Shown here in pieces: positions 33,198 through 42,540 of a DNA stretch of 64,000 bases (positions are counted from its first letter, which is position 1; each line of letters starts with the position of its first letter). The translations under genes and the position numbers were made by a program. The notes below the pieces were generated by a model. It ran no database searches. It worked only from the letters and a program-made list of their open reading frames with translations, and was not told where the DNA came from. Source of the DNA: Oceanospirillaceae bacterium (lineage in GTDB: Bacteria > Pseudomonadota > Gammaproteobacteria > Pseudomonadales > Litoribrevibacteraceae); assembly GCA_015665455.1 (NCBI GenBank), contig JADFAD010000013.1, positions 1-64,000 on the forward strand, written 5' to 3'.

Positions 33198-34238
33198 TTA
33201 TCGAATTTTAAGAATAATCTTCCCTTTAGCGCGCAAACTGCGACTTAAATCATGGGCCTTTGCAGCCTCATTCAAAGGAAACACCGAATCAATGAGGGGT
33301 CTGATGGTTCGATCATTTGCTAAATTATTATCCATTGGTTTGGCATCAGATTGATTAGCAGTTAATGAATGAGAAGACAGTGAGTTAGAAGCTAAAAGTT
33401 CAGCAAGTTGCGTTAAGTCCTTACCGTTGGACTTAACCATCACAACACTGCAGGTCTTGGTGCTTCGCAACAGCTTTACTTTCAATTGAGTCAACACCAT
33501 TGCTTTTAGATTTTTTGGGCTTGGTATCGTTGAAACGTAACGACCTCCTGCATTTAAGACCTTGTCACACTTCGCAAAGCTATGACGTCCGATGGTATCG
33601 AAGACAACATCGTAGGTATCAGAACCCATTAGAACATCTTGCTGTTGATAATCAATCGTTTTACTTGCCCCCAAGGCTTCAGCCAGTTTGGTGTTGTCGC
33701 CACTGCAAACCGCTGTCACTTCAGCCCCTAACGCCTTCGCAATTTGTACCGCGAAACTACCCACACCGCCCGATGCCCCAATAATTAAAACCTTATTGCC
33801 CGTTTGTACGTGTGCTTTATCCACCAACGCTTGCCACGCAGTTAATCCACACAAGGGAACGCTAGCAGCATCCAAAAATGATAAACCCTCGGGAATATGA
33901 GCAATATTACTCTCAGACACAGCGACCTGCTCCGCGTATGTCGCCAAGCCTTCTGTAGGGTTCTTCATTCCGAACACACGATCACCAACCTTGAAGTTAT
34001 GAACGCTTTTGCCCACTTCAATAACTTCACCGGCGAGATCACTGCCAAGAACTAAAGGAAAAGAAGGGACTAAAAACTGAAGCTGATACCGGCCCCCTCG
34101 AATCATCCAATCTCTTGGATTGACGCTGGTTGCGTGATTGGCCACCCGAACTTGATGCGGCTTCAACTCAGGCGTTGGTTGATCACCAAATTGAAGAACA
34201 TCACTTTTACCGTATTTCGTTTGATAAACCGCTTTCAT
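33198..34238 (-). CDS. NAD(P)-dependent alcohol dehydrogenase / quinone oxidoreductase (MDR family)
   Basis: 346 residues. The N-terminal GroES-like domain (MKAVYQTKYGKSDVLQFGDQPTP, GSDLAGEVIEVGKSVHNFKVGDRVFG) lacks the catalytic Cys and zinc ligands, as in zeta-crystallin-type quinone reductases. NADP binding is in VLIIGASGGVGSFAVQIAKALGAEVTAVCS. Likely a reductase of quinones or reactive carbonyls. A MarR operator (34261-34283) lies 23 bases upstream of its start codon, and the marR gene is the next gene upstream on the same strand. Confidence 0.92.
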   Translation of the reverse strand: MKAVYQTKYGKSDVLQFGDQPTPELKPHQVRVANHATSVNPRDWMIRGGRYQLQFLVPSFPLVLGSDLAGEVIEVGKSVHNFKVGDRVFGMKNPTEGLATYAEQVAVSESNIAHIPEGLSFLDAASVPLCGLTAWQALVDKAHVQTGNKVLIIGASGGVGSFAVQIAKALGAEVTAVCSGDNTKLAEALGASKTIDYQQQDVLMGSDTYDVVFDTIGRHSFAKCDKVLNAGGRYVSTIPSPKNLKAMVLTQLKVKLLRSTKTCSVVMVKSNGKDLTQLAELLASNSLSSHSLTANQSDAKPMDNNLANDRTIRPLIDSVFPLNEAAKAHDLSRSLRAKGKIILKIR

Positions 34239-34260
34239 AATGATTACCCCTAATGCCCAA

Positions 34261-34283
34261 TTAGTTCGTCAACGAACTATTAG
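34261..34283. promoter_or_regulatory. MarR-type operator upstream of the oxidoreductase
   Basis: TTAGTTCGTCAACGAACTA (34261-34279) has perfect 8-bp arms (TAGTTCGT/ACGAACTA) around CA. It lies between the marR stop and the oxidoreductase start. The same element occurs upstream of marR itself. Confidence 0.78.
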
Positions 34284-34292
34284 TGCAAATTT

Positions 34293-34748
34293 TTAATAAT
34301 TTTTAAGAGATTTCGCCAATAACCGAACCAGCTCTTGCTGCTCTTCGTCAGTAAACCCTTTGAATACACGACCATTAACGTTGGCCGACAGTGTTTTAAA
34401 GTCCTCTTTATGAGACAAACTTTTCGGCGTTAATCGAACCAACTTTACTCGTTGATCTTCCTCTGACGTCGTTTTTTCTACATAACCTAAACGAATCAGT
34501 TTATCGACCAATTCCGTGGTCGAGGACTTCTTCTTATTTATGTGAACCGCCAAGTCTTTCAACGACAACGCCTTCTCACGATACAGCGTAATCAAAATTG
34601 CCCCATGTGAGGGTGCCAAGCCAGTCATCCCCAACCTCCGAAGCTCGCCAGCCACATGCTCATAGGCATTATCGCGCAGTTCTGCAGCTAAAAAGACAAC
34701 TGAATTTGTTCTCGGCATATCAACACTCGTTCTATTTCGTTTCGTCAA
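34293..34748 (-). CDS. MarR family transcriptional regulator
   Basis: 151 residues with the MarR winged helix: LAPSHGAILITLYREKALSLKDLAVHINKKKSSTTELVDKLIRLGYVEKTTSEEDQRVKLVRLT. It should bind the TTAGTTCG-N2-4-CGAACTA palindromes at 34261 and 34757, giving control of itself and the adjacent oxidoreductase. Ligand probably a phenolic or quinone compound, as for many MarR proteins that sit next to quinone oxidoreductases; this is inference. Confidence 0.93.
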   Translation of the reverse strand: MTKRNRTSVDMPRTNSVVFLAAELRDNAYEHVAGELRRLGMTGLAPSHGAILITLYREKALSLKDLAVHINKKKSSTTELVDKLIRLGYVEKTTSEEDQRVKLVRLTPKSLSHKEDFKTLSANVNGRVFKGFTDEEQQELVRLLAKSLKNY

Positions 34749-34756
34749 CGGAAATT

Positions 34757-34784
34757 GATATTAGTTCGCCAACGAACTAATATC
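34757..34784. promoter_or_regulatory. MarR-type autoregulatory operator
   Basis: Two 12-base arms (GATATTAGTTCG at 34757-34768 and CGAACTAATATC at 34773-34784) form a perfect palindrome around CCAA. It shares the TTAGTTCG/CGAACTA core with the site at 34261 and lies 9 bases upstream of the marR start codon. A degenerate copy (TTTCGTCAACGGAAA) overlaps 34739-34754. Confidence 0.82.
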
Positions 34785-34825
34785 AAGGTATTTATGACAG
34801 ATAAAATTCGAATTGAAAAAGAGAG

Positions 34826-35983
34826 CTAGCCGGAAGTACGATTATCCTTACTAACAAAGTTCTTTTTAGAAACAATTTCAGCAAGAATAGACAACGCAAT
34901 TTCGGGTGGTGTTTGGCCGCCGATGTTCAGCCCAGCAGGGCCTTTCACTCGGGCTAAATCGTCGCTATTGACGCCGTTATCAGCAAGATAAGTCAATCGG
35001 TCCTTATGGGTCGCTTTACTGCCCAAGGCAGAGATGTAGCTGACGTTGGTTCTTAACGCGTTTGTCAAAATGGGAACGTCCCAGTCATGATCATGACTGA
35101 GCAATACCATGGAGGTATGTTCATCCAAATAGGAAGTATCGAAACTCTTTGGTGATTTTAAGGGAACACACGTTAAATTTTCAGAGCGAGTATTCTCAGA
35201 TTCAACGTCACTGTACAAGGATGAGTAAGCGACTACTTCAACATCAAACGATTCAGCCAATTTGAGGAAGAAATCAAACACAGCGCCCTGCCCTATCACC
35301 ACAATACGGTGCCTTGGGGCGTAATCTTTCGAAAAGTGCGTTAAATTCTCTTCTACCTCTCTGCGTGTTAATTGCCCTTTTCGAGTGTTCGATTTTGAAT
35401 TTGAATGTGAATTACGGGTAGTAATTGCACTCGTTTTTTGAACTAGATCCATCGACAAAGAAATGGGTTTGCGCTCTAAGCTTGCTTGAGCCAATTCGTC
35501 GACCCATGATGCATTCTTCGATGAATTTTTTGATGCCTGCCCGTTTGATGAAGAATCTGCCGAACTTATAATCGGCGTCATCGAAACAATCGGTACAATC
35601 AAAACGTCAATACCCGAACCGCAAGGCAATTGAATATCAAAGTAATCCGAGTCTCGGCCGTATCGAATTAATTGCCATTCATTGGTTTCAATGCAGTTCA
35701 ATGCTTCGGAGACCAACGCCGCTTCAACACACCCACCCGACACTAAACCAACGAACGCCCCGATTTCATTCACCAGCATTTGGCTGCCAATGGGCCTAGG
35801 AGAAGAACCTTCCACATTAATGAGCGTTAACAAGGCAGAATTGAGCCCTGCCTCTTGCCACTGCGCCAAGTGCAAGCGCACATCATCAACGAACGAAGAT
35901 GCACCTTGAGTAGGCTGCTCACCGTTCGAGACACAACTCACGCTCGATTCGGCTAAGTTACTCAATGTTGATACATTATTCAT
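34826..35983 (-). CDS. XdhC/CoxI family molybdoenzyme maturation protein
   Basis: 385 residues in two domains: an N-terminal XdhC/CoxI domain (LALLTLINVEGSSPRPIGSQMLVNEIGAFVGLVSGGCVEAALVSEAL) and a C-terminal Rossmann domain (HRIVVIGQGAVFDFFLKLAESFDVEVVAYSS) ending in KGPAGLNIGGQTPPEIALSILAEIVS. XdhC inserts or sulfurates the Mo cofactor of xanthine-dehydrogenase-type enzymes. It sits just downstream of the two subunit genes on the same strand. A low-complexity Ser/Asn/Lys linker (about 155-215) separates the domains and may be an insertion typical of this species. Confidence 0.9.
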   Translation of the reverse strand: MNNVSTLSNLAESSVSCVSNGEQPTQGASSFVDDVRLHLAQWQEAGLNSALLTLINVEGSSPRPIGSQMLVNEIGAFVGLVSGGCVEAALVSEALNCIETNEWQLIRYGRDSDYFDIQLPCGSGIDVLIVPIVSMTPIISSADSSSNGQASKNSSKNASWVDELAQASLERKPISLSMDLVQKTSAITTRNSHSNSKSNTRKGQLTRREVEENLTHFSKDYAPRHRIVVIGQGAVFDFFLKLAESFDVEVVAYSSLYSDVESENTRSENLTCVPLKSPKSFDTSYLDEHTSMVLLSHDHDWDVPILTNALRTNVSYISALGSKATHKDRLTYLADNGVNSDDLARVKGPAGLNIGGQTPPEIALSILAEIVSKKNFVSKDNRTSG

Positions 35984-36099
35984 TGTTGTACACCACGCAT
36001 AGCTTTAAATCACTCATCAATGGGGACGACATCATACCATTCTCCCAAACCCAGCTTTTACGTATTCCTTCAGTTTATCTAAAAACAAACGTCAAAGAA

Positions 36100-38295
36100 T
36101 CACACCAATTGCGTCTTTAATGGCAAACGATACTCTCGCTCAGCGCCTGCGGCTGCCAGTGCATTCGATAACGCAGGAGCAATCACAGGCGTGCCTGGTT
36201 CACCAACACCCGTCGGTGGCTCAGTAGATGGAACAATATGCACATCAATGTCAGGCATGTTGTTCATTCTAATTACTTGGTAATCATGAAAGTTACTTTG
36301 AGCAACCTTCCCTTTATTCAAGGTAATTTCACTAAGTAACGCAGGTGATAACCCGTAACCAATGCCGCCTTCCATTTGAGCTTTAATCACATCAGGGTTA
36401 ACGGCCACACCGCAATCCACGGCACACGTCACTCGTTCAATCTTATAACCTTGCGAAGACTTAGCCACTTCAACCACTTGAGCAACGTAAGTGCCAAAGG
36501 ATTTGTGAACGGCCACACCAAAGGCGTTTTCAGAGGATTTCGTTTGCTCAGACCAACCGGCCTGCTTTGCCGCTAATTCCAATACACCGCGATGTCTTGG
36601 GTGATTTTTCAACAAAGCCATTCGGAGGGCAACGGGATCTTTTTTAGCCACAGCCGCTATTTCATCTAAAAAGCATTCTGTCGCATGGGCTGTATGAGTA
36701 GACCCTACGCTTCGCCACCACAACACAGGTACTTTCGACTCTGTCGTATGCAGCTCAACACGCTTATTAGGAATACCATAAGGCAGGTTCGAAGCACCTT
36801 CCACTGAAGTATGGTCAATACCATTTTGAATCAAACCTTCAAAGCCTGTGCCCTTAACAATGGACTGGCCCACAATACGGTGTTGCCACGCAACCAAGTT
36901 ACCCGCTTTGTCCAAACCGGCCTTCAATTTGTGGAAATACATAGGGCGATAATAGCCCGCATGTGTATCATCTTCACGGGACCAAACCAGCTTAATCGGT
37001 ACACCTTTACCATGCGCTTTAGCAATTTGAACCGCTTCAAGTACATAATCCGAGTGGGCATTGCCTCTACGTCCAAAACTGCCACCAGCGAACAAAGTAT
37101 TAATCTTTACTTTATCTGGCGTTAAGCCCAACGCACCAGCCACGGCCATTTGATCGCCAGTATGAATTTGGGCACCGTACCAAAGCTCTGCACGTTCAAA
37201 GGTTCTACCTTCGCTGTGAAGCTGAACCACACAATTCATAGGCTCCATGGTCGCGTGCGCCAGATATGGAAATTCATAGCTTGCTTCTATGATTTGGTCC
37301 GCTTGAGCAAAGCCTTCATCTACGTTGCCATTATCTGTTGCAACTAACCCTGGTTTCTCAGCCAATGCTTTGTATTCATTCATTAACTCATCTGAACTTT
37401 TGGTAAAGGCGACCGACTCATCCCACTGAACTTTAAGTAAATCACGACCTGTTTTCGCTTGCCAATAATCTTTCGCAAGCACGGCAACGCCATTAGGAAT
37501 TTGAACCACATCCACCACACCGTTCACTTTCAGCGCTTCAGTTGCGTCAAACGAGGACACCTTCGCACCAAATAATGGAGGGTGAGCAACCAACGCCGTT
37601 AATTGATTTGGTCGTTGGATGTCTTGTGTAAAAATCGCTTTACCAGAGGTTTTACCTACGTCTTTACGGCTAACTTTTTTACCTATCAAGGTAAATTCAG
37701 ACGGGTCTTTCAACTCAACTTCTTGAGGTATTGTCTGTAACGCAGCAAGCTCAGCAAGTACACCAAAATTAACGCTCTTACCCGTCGCAGCATGATGAAC
37801 CATGCCTTGTTTTACGGTAATCGCAGTCACTGGCACACGCCACAACGAAGCAGCAGCACCTACTAACATCGCTCTTGCCGTTGCGCCGGCTTCTCTCATT
37901 TGCTGATAAGAGTTAGCAATGGCCGTACTGCCACCCGTCCCTTGAAACTTGCCCCACAAACCGTTGGCGTACTTCTCTACCGCCGCTTCTGCGCCTTGGC
38001 ACTCAACTTGAGCCCAGTCAGCGTCCAGCTCTTCCGCAACCAAGGTTGCCAAACCGGTAAAAGTACCCTGTCCCATTTCTAAATGCTTAATGGTTACGAT
38101 GACTTTATTCGAGTCGTTAATCGTGACAAAGGCGTTCGGGGATAAAGTCTTCGTCACTGAGCTCGCAGCATCAGAGTTGTCTGCTTCAGCATGAGAGAGA
38201 GGTAATGACATGCCCAATACCAAACCTGCGCTGGATTGAACGCTCGAAATTAGAAACTTACGACGACTTAATGCCTTAGCTGATTTATGCAACAT
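36100..38295 (-). CDS. Molybdopterin-binding aldehyde/isoquinoline oxidoreductase subunit (IorB-like)
   Basis: About 731 residues from ATG at 38295, where GGAGG stands eight bases upstream. A Tat signal (SRRKFLISS, about residues 10-18) precedes a hydrophobic segment, so the enzyme is exported folded to the periplasm. Mo-cofactor domains follow (MGQGTFTGLATLVAEELDADW, FAGGSFGRRGNAHSDYVLEAV, WRSVGSTHTAHATECFLDEIA, and GVGEPGTPVIAPALSNALAAA with the E-P-G-T-P segment near the catalytic Glu). It pairs with the [2Fe-2S] subunit encoded just upstream, whose stop overlaps it by 11 bases. Substrate: an aldehyde or N-heterocycle; not decided. Confidence 0.92.
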   Translation of the reverse strand: MLHKSAKALSRRKFLISSVQSSAGLVLGMSLPLSHAEADNSDAASSVTKTLSPNAFVTINDSNKVIVTIKHLEMGQGTFTGLATLVAEELDADWAQVECQGAEAAVEKYANGLWGKFQGTGGSTAIANSYQQMREAGATARAMLVGAAASLWRVPVTAITVKQGMVHHAATGKSVNFGVLAELAALQTIPQEVELKDPSEFTLIGKKVSRKDVGKTSGKAIFTQDIQRPNQLTALVAHPPLFGAKVSSFDATEALKVNGVVDVVQIPNGVAVLAKDYWQAKTGRDLLKVQWDESVAFTKSSDELMNEYKALAEKPGLVATDNGNVDEGFAQADQIIEASYEFPYLAHATMEPMNCVVQLHSEGRTFERAELWYGAQIHTGDQMAVAGALGLTPDKVKINTLFAGGSFGRRGNAHSDYVLEAVQIAKAHGKGVPIKLVWSREDDTHAGYYRPMYFHKLKAGLDKAGNLVAWQHRIVGQSIVKGTGFEGLIQNGIDHTSVEGASNLPYGIPNKRVELHTTESKVPVLWWRSVGSTHTAHATECFLDEIAAVAKKDPVALRMALLKNHPRHRGVLELAAKQAGWSEQTKSSENAFGVAVHKSFGTYVAQVVEVAKSSQGYKIERVTCAVDCGVAVNPDVIKAQMEGGIGYGLSPALLSEITLNKGKVAQSNFHDYQVIRMNNMPDIDVHIVPSTEPPTGVGEPGTPVIAPALSNALAAAGAEREYRLPLKTQLV

Positions 38296-38911
38296 GATCA
38301 GCACCTCCTTCTTGATCCATCACAGATGCATTCACTGATTCTGTTTTCTGTGCAACGGTCGATTGCTCATTACCCACGTCATAAAACAATGAGTCATCAA
38401 CATTAATGGCAACATCATTCGAGCTAGGGTTGATTGACGCAACCTTCATGCTCTGAGCCGCTTGCTTAATGCCTTCTTTAATACGTTTGTAAGTCGCACA
38501 ACGACAAATATTGCCAGACATAAAACCATCAATGTCTTGATCCGTCGGATTCGGGTTCTGCTTTAACAAAGCGGTAGCAGACATGATCTGACCAGACTGA
38601 CAATAACCACACTGCACAACGGCAATGTCTTCCCATGCCTCAACAACAGCATTACTTTCTTTTGATAGGTCAGACGAAGTCACCCCTTCAATCGTGGTAA
38701 TTTCCTGTCCCTGAACACTACTGACCGGTGTCACACAAGATCGAATTGGGTTGCCATTCATGTGCACTGTACAAGCGCCACACAAAGCCATGCCACACCC
38801 AAATTTTGTTCCTGTAAGATTCAGATGATCACGAACAACCCACAGCAAAGGGGTATTCGGATCAACGTCCACTTCCTGTTTTTTCCCATTGATATCAAGA
38901 GAAATTTTCAT
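38285..38911 (-). CDS. [2Fe-2S] subunit of a molybdenum hydroxylase (IorA-like)
   Basis: About 208 residues from ATG at 38911 (GGAG nine bases before). Two [2Fe-2S] clusters are ligated by C39, C44, C47, C59 (plant-type) and C101, C104, C136, C138 (C-x2-C...CxC, xanthine-dehydrogenase type). Residues after about 158 form an extra acidic, low-complexity C-terminal tail (NPSSNDVAINVDDSLFYDVG) not found in the usual ~155-residue subunit. It passes electrons from the Mo subunit and has no signal of its own, so it must be carried out with its Tat-signal partner. First gene of a three-gene operon. Confidence 0.92.
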   Translation of the reverse strand: MKISLDINGKKQEVDVDPNTPLLWVVRDHLNLTGTKFGCGMALCGACTVHMNGNPIRSCVTPVSSVQGQEITTIEGVTSSDLSKESNAVVEAWEDIAVVQCGYCQSGQIMSATALLKQNPNPTDQDIDGFMSGNICRCATYKRIKEGIKQAAQSMKVASINPSSNDVAINVDDSLFYDVGNEQSTVAQKTESVNASVMDQEGGADHVA

Positions 38912-38944
38912 CAAGCCAATCTCCACGGTTAAGTGATGAGCCAA

Positions 38945-39261
38945 GTTTTTAATTATTGTAAGAATTAGAATTACGTAATGATCAGAACGTCTGATTTCGA
39001 TACCTGAATTAGATACCAGATTTAAATACCAAGCTTAGATAGCAACGTTGAATGAATAGAGATTAGTGAATAAAAACACTTAGCGAAATGGACAAAGAAC
39101 AATTAGGTAGGAACGTGCAATAAATTTAGATAATCAGGCAAACCTATCATTAAAATACTTAACCAAGCGTTCAAACTGTATCCATTAATCGAACGCATGC
39201 CTCCCCCGAAGACCAAACAAAGCAAGCCTTCAGAGAGAGGTTATTAAAAATTAATACTCGG
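38945..39261. other. Gene-free AT-rich gap upstream of the molybdenum operon
   Basis: 317 bases between the [2Fe-2S] subunit gene and the DJ-1/PfpI gene. It contains repeated AGATACC/TTAGATA words (39000-39040) but no convincing gene or terminator. The operon promoter should lie near 38940-39000. Confidence 0.5.
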
Positions 39262-39936
39262 TTAAGACACTTTCAATCGCTCAACCATGGCCTTGCCCAC
39301 ACCCCCTGCCGATGCTGGGTTTTGACCTGTAATTAATCGATCTTCCACAATCACATGCTCCCCCCAAGGGGCCACTTTTTTGTAACCACCGGCTTTACGA
39401 GTTAACGCCTCTTCCAGCAAAAATGGAATATTATCTATGGTACCAAAGTCGATTTCTTCTTCACGAGTGAAACCTGTTACCGTCTTGCCTTCCAGAATAG
39501 AACTGCCATCAGCCAAGGTAATGGGTAATAACCCTGCTGGGCCATGACATACAGCCCCAACCACAGCCCCCTTATCGTATAAACCAGCAGTAATAGCCGC
39601 TGCGGCTTCATTGGTTGCTAAGTCAGACAACAAACCAAAACCACCTGGATAAAATACGGCAAGGTAATCGTCGGCATTCAATTGAGATACAGGCACGGTA
39701 TTGTTAATGCGGGTCTGGAAATCATCATCCGCTAAAAACAATTCATTCACACCGTCTTTTACATCTTCACCGTACATAGGTGCTACGCCACCATTGATGG
39801 ACGCTAAATCGTATTCAAAACCGGCATCCAACAACTCATGAAGTGCATGCGTTAATTCAGGCGCGTAGGTGCCATTTGGCTCATTGGTTTCGCCCAACGT
39901 TCCATGATTCGTTACTAAAATTAAGACCTTACTCAT
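39262..39936 (-). CDS. Type 1 glutamine amidotransferase / DJ-1-PfpI family protein
   Basis: About 224 residues from ATG at 39936 (GGAG six bases before). It has the Hsp31-like fold: LVTNHGTLGETNEPNGTYAPELTHALHELLDAGFEYDLASINGGVAPM and GAVCHGPAGLLPI, in which Cys of A-V-C-H-G is the catalytic nucleophile with the His after it. Such proteins act as glyoxalase III/deglycase or chaperone. It is divergent from the LysR gene at 40162. Confidence 0.92.
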   Translation of the reverse strand: MSKVLILVTNHGTLGETNEPNGTYAPELTHALHELLDAGFEYDLASINGGVAPMYGEDVKDGVNELFLADDDFQTRINNTVPVSQLNADDYLAVFYPGGFGLLSDLATNEAAAAITAGLYDKGAVVGAVCHGPAGLLPITLADGSSILEGKTVTGFTREEEIDFGTIDNIPFLLEEALTRKAGGYKKVAPWGEHVIVEDRLITGQNPASAGGVGKAMVERLKVS

Positions 39937-40161
39937 AATGAACTCCACCGATACTTCAAATGTGATTGCTTTCACTCATCGTTTGAACCAAGTTCTAAGC
40001 CTCGATTTAAACCTCTCTTCGAAATCATTCCTGCATAGACACGTCTTATTCAGGTAATGCGCTTCAAAGAGCACTTGGAAAGTCAGTAAAGCCATCATAA
40101 ACTTCATCACTGAGTCCGATAATAACCAAATTATGCAAATAACTGTTGCTCAGGAACAATA

Positions 40162-41046
40162 ATGATATCGTTTGAAGGTATTGCCGAATTCATTGCTGTG
40201 GCAGAAACCCAGGGGTTTTCCTCTGCTGCGCGACGCCTGGGGGTTTCTACCTCCCACGTCAGCCGACGTGTTTCCGCGTTAGAGTCCAGCTTAGGCACGG
40301 CGCTCTTGGCCAGAACCACACGTAAAGTCCGACTGACCGAAGCAGGTCATCAGTATTATCGACGCTGTTCTGAATTAATGTTCGGTTTGGAAGAAGCCAA
40401 CGAACGAGTTTCCAGCGAGCATGTAAAACTTAGCGGAACTTTGCGCGTATCTGCTGCAGGGGAGTTTGCAGAAAAGTTCGTAGCGCCTGCGTTGCTTGAG
40501 TTCGCAGCACTGCACCCAGAACTTTCTTTGGACATTGATTTCAATTCCCGCATGGTCAACTTTGTAGAAGAAGGTATCGACTTTTCCATTCGATACGGTC
40601 GATTATCAGACTCGGGCTTAGTCGCTAGAAAACTCGTGAACAGAAACCTCATCGCTGCAGCCAGCCCTGAGTATCTGAAACAACATGGAACGCCTCAACA
40701 CCCAGAAGACCTAAGGGACCATCAGTGTCTCATTGCGAATAACGATGTGTGGTTATTCCAGTCAAAAGATGGCCCGATGGAAGTTAAAGTAAAAGGAAAA
40801 TTAAAGACCAACAGTGCCCGAAGCCTTATCAAAGCTTGCCAATTGGGCTTGGGGATTACCTACATGCCTGTGTCCAGCCTTGGGGATGCCTTCAACGATG
40901 GTAGTCTACAAACCGTACTTGAACCTTACAGCACCAAGGACATCACCACTTGGATTGTATACGCCAACCGCAAGTACCTGCCCTCCCGAGCTCGGCTCGC
41001 GGTAAACTTCTTGTTGGAATATTTTAAAGATTGGGAAGAGTCGTGA
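40162..41046 (+). CDS. LysR family transcriptional regulator
   Basis: 294 residues: winged HTH FEGIAEFIAVAETQGFSSAARRLGVSTSHVSRRVSALESSLGTALLARTTR and LysR substrate domain to the end. It is divergent from the DJ-1/PfpI gene, its probable target, across a 225-bp gap. The 3' end lies 6 bases from the convergent DUF445 gene. Effector unknown. Confidence 0.93.
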   Translation: MISFEGIAEFIAVAETQGFSSAARRLGVSTSHVSRRVSALESSLGTALLARTTRKVRLTEAGHQYYRRCSELMFGLEEANERVSSEHVKLSGTLRVSAAGEFAEKFVAPALLEFAALHPELSLDIDFNSRMVNFVEEGIDFSIRYGRLSDSGLVARKLVNRNLIAAASPEYLKQHGTPQHPEDLRDHQCLIANNDVWLFQSKDGPMEVKVKGKLKTNSARSLIKACQLGLGITYMPVSSLGDAFNDGSLQTVLEPYSTKDITTWIVYANRKYLPSRARLAVNFLLEYFKDWEES

Positions 41047-41051
41047 TGCAT

Positions 41052-42272
41052 TTAAAGCATCACTTGCACTTGCAGTTCGCCAATCAAAAAGCCTAACACG
41101 GCACCAGCCACAATTAAGACCTTTTCATCTTCTTTAAAGGCCGGTCGTAACAAACCTTCAAACTCTTTAGGTGTGAGCTTATCCATACGCGAGACAATAG
41201 TGCTATTGATGTCGAGTGCATCCATCGCATAGGCTTCCACTTTTTTAGAGGTCTCTGGCAGCATTTCCATGCTTTTCTCAACCACATACGCTCGAATTTC
41301 TTCGAAACGATCCGATCCTAACGCGTATTTAACCAAAGGACGCGCCCTTCCCAGTTGCTCTTCGGACGCTTCTTCCACATGCTTTTGAATCAAATCAACC
41401 AAACGGTCCGAACTGGGCCCCCGCATCACCTCTTCAATCATGTTAGCAGGGGTTAACAACTCTTTAGCGATTAATGTTGCGTAATCTTTTGAGACTTCTT
41501 TTTGTCGAGCAATAAACTTACCTTGCACATTAAAACCAAAGATTTTTACCCGATTCAAAGGTCTGAACAACAAAGTAAGTGCTAACCAATCACTGAATAA
41601 GCCAACCGTGCCACCGAACAAAGGCATTAACCAAGGTTCGTGCCATATCAGCCAACACAGTAACTGAACCATGCCCAATGCAAGCCCAAACCAAAACCCT
41701 GCATTTCGAAAGAACACAAACTCTTTAGCCCCGATCTTTCTGAAAATTCGTACAAGCAGTGTTTTATCTTTTACTAAATTTGAGATCAATAAATGCTTAA
41801 TGTCGATGTACTGATTAGGGTCTTTGCGAATGTCTAACCAAATGGATTCGGCAATGTCAGGAATTTCTTTTTGAATTCGCTTTATCACTGCGTACTGAGC
41901 AAAGTTCGGCAAGCGGTGCCAATATTCAGGGACGAAACTCTCCCCCACGTCGCGAATCATTCGGTCAGTCATTAGGCGAAGATGTTGCTCGACTTCTTTC
42001 ACCATACGATTGATATCCAATCGCTCAATCAGCTCTTCCAACGTCAATAAGCGACCTAGCAACAATTCAGTTGCAGACGTCGCCATCTTAGTTGCTTTGC
42101 GAGGAACTACCCCCTGCCAACCAAAAGGCTTAATGCCTTTGTACTCGATAGGAAGAAACATCATCTCCAAAGCGAGCACTTTCGTGATGTAGCCTACAAA
42201 TCCTGCAATTAGGGGCATAAGTAAATAATGAGGGTTATTTTGTATGTCTAACCAGATATCTTGAAGTTCCAT
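41052..42272 (-). CDS. DUF445 family membrane protein
   Basis: About 406 residues from ATG at 42272 (AAGG upstream); the 20 residues before it are unlikely to be translated. Two groups of membrane segments: one near the N-terminus (YLLMPLIAGFVGYITKVLALEMMFLPIEYKG), one in the middle (GFWFGLALGMVQLLCWLIWHEPWLMPLFGGTVGLFSDWLALTLLF). The rest is helical and cytoplasmic. The pattern G-x-x-T-(N/K)-x-x-A in the first helix is diagnostic of DUF445 (YheB/YjiN group). Function is not settled. Confidence 0.9.
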   Translation of the reverse strand: MELQDIWLDIQNNPHYLLMPLIAGFVGYITKVLALEMMFLPIEYKGIKPFGWQGVVPRKATKMATSATELLLGRLLTLEELIERLDINRMVKEVEQHLRLMTDRMIRDVGESFVPEYWHRLPNFAQYAVIKRIQKEIPDIAESIWLDIRKDPNQYIDIKHLLISNLVKDKTLLVRIFRKIGAKEFVFFRNAGFWFGLALGMVQLLCWLIWHEPWLMPLFGGTVGLFSDWLALTLLFRPLNRVKIFGFNVQGKFIARQKEVSKDYATLIAKELLTPANMIEEVMRGPSSDRLVDLIQKHVEEASEEQLGRARPLVKYALGSDRFEEIRAYVVEKSMEMLPETSKKVEAYAMDALDINSTIVSRMDKLTPKEFEGLLRPAFKEDEKVLIVAGAVLGFLIGELQVQVML

Positions 42273-42410
42273 TTCTTGCCTTTTAAGTCGCCTTGCCCAA
42301 CAACGCCCTAGATTAATTGATTGCGTTATCAATAGAAGAAATCAATTCTACTCAACAACCCCACCAAATTGACAGACAATCCAACACAATCTCAAAAAAT
42401 TAATCATCAT

Positions 42411-42426
42411 CGTGATAAAGATCACA
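42411..42426. promoter_or_regulatory. CRP-type binding site
   Basis: CGTGATAAAGATCACA (TGTGA-N6-TCACA with one mismatch). It lies between the divergent DUF445 and GGDEF genes, 115 bases upstream of the GGDEF start. Confidence 0.5.
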
Positions 42427-42540
42427 CTCATTTATTACTCGAATGAGGAATAAACCACTAAATAACGAACCCTTGTCTAAGGTATTACTCCTATACTAGG
42501 TCTACCTTTATTAAAAACGATAACCCAATGCAGTTAACTC

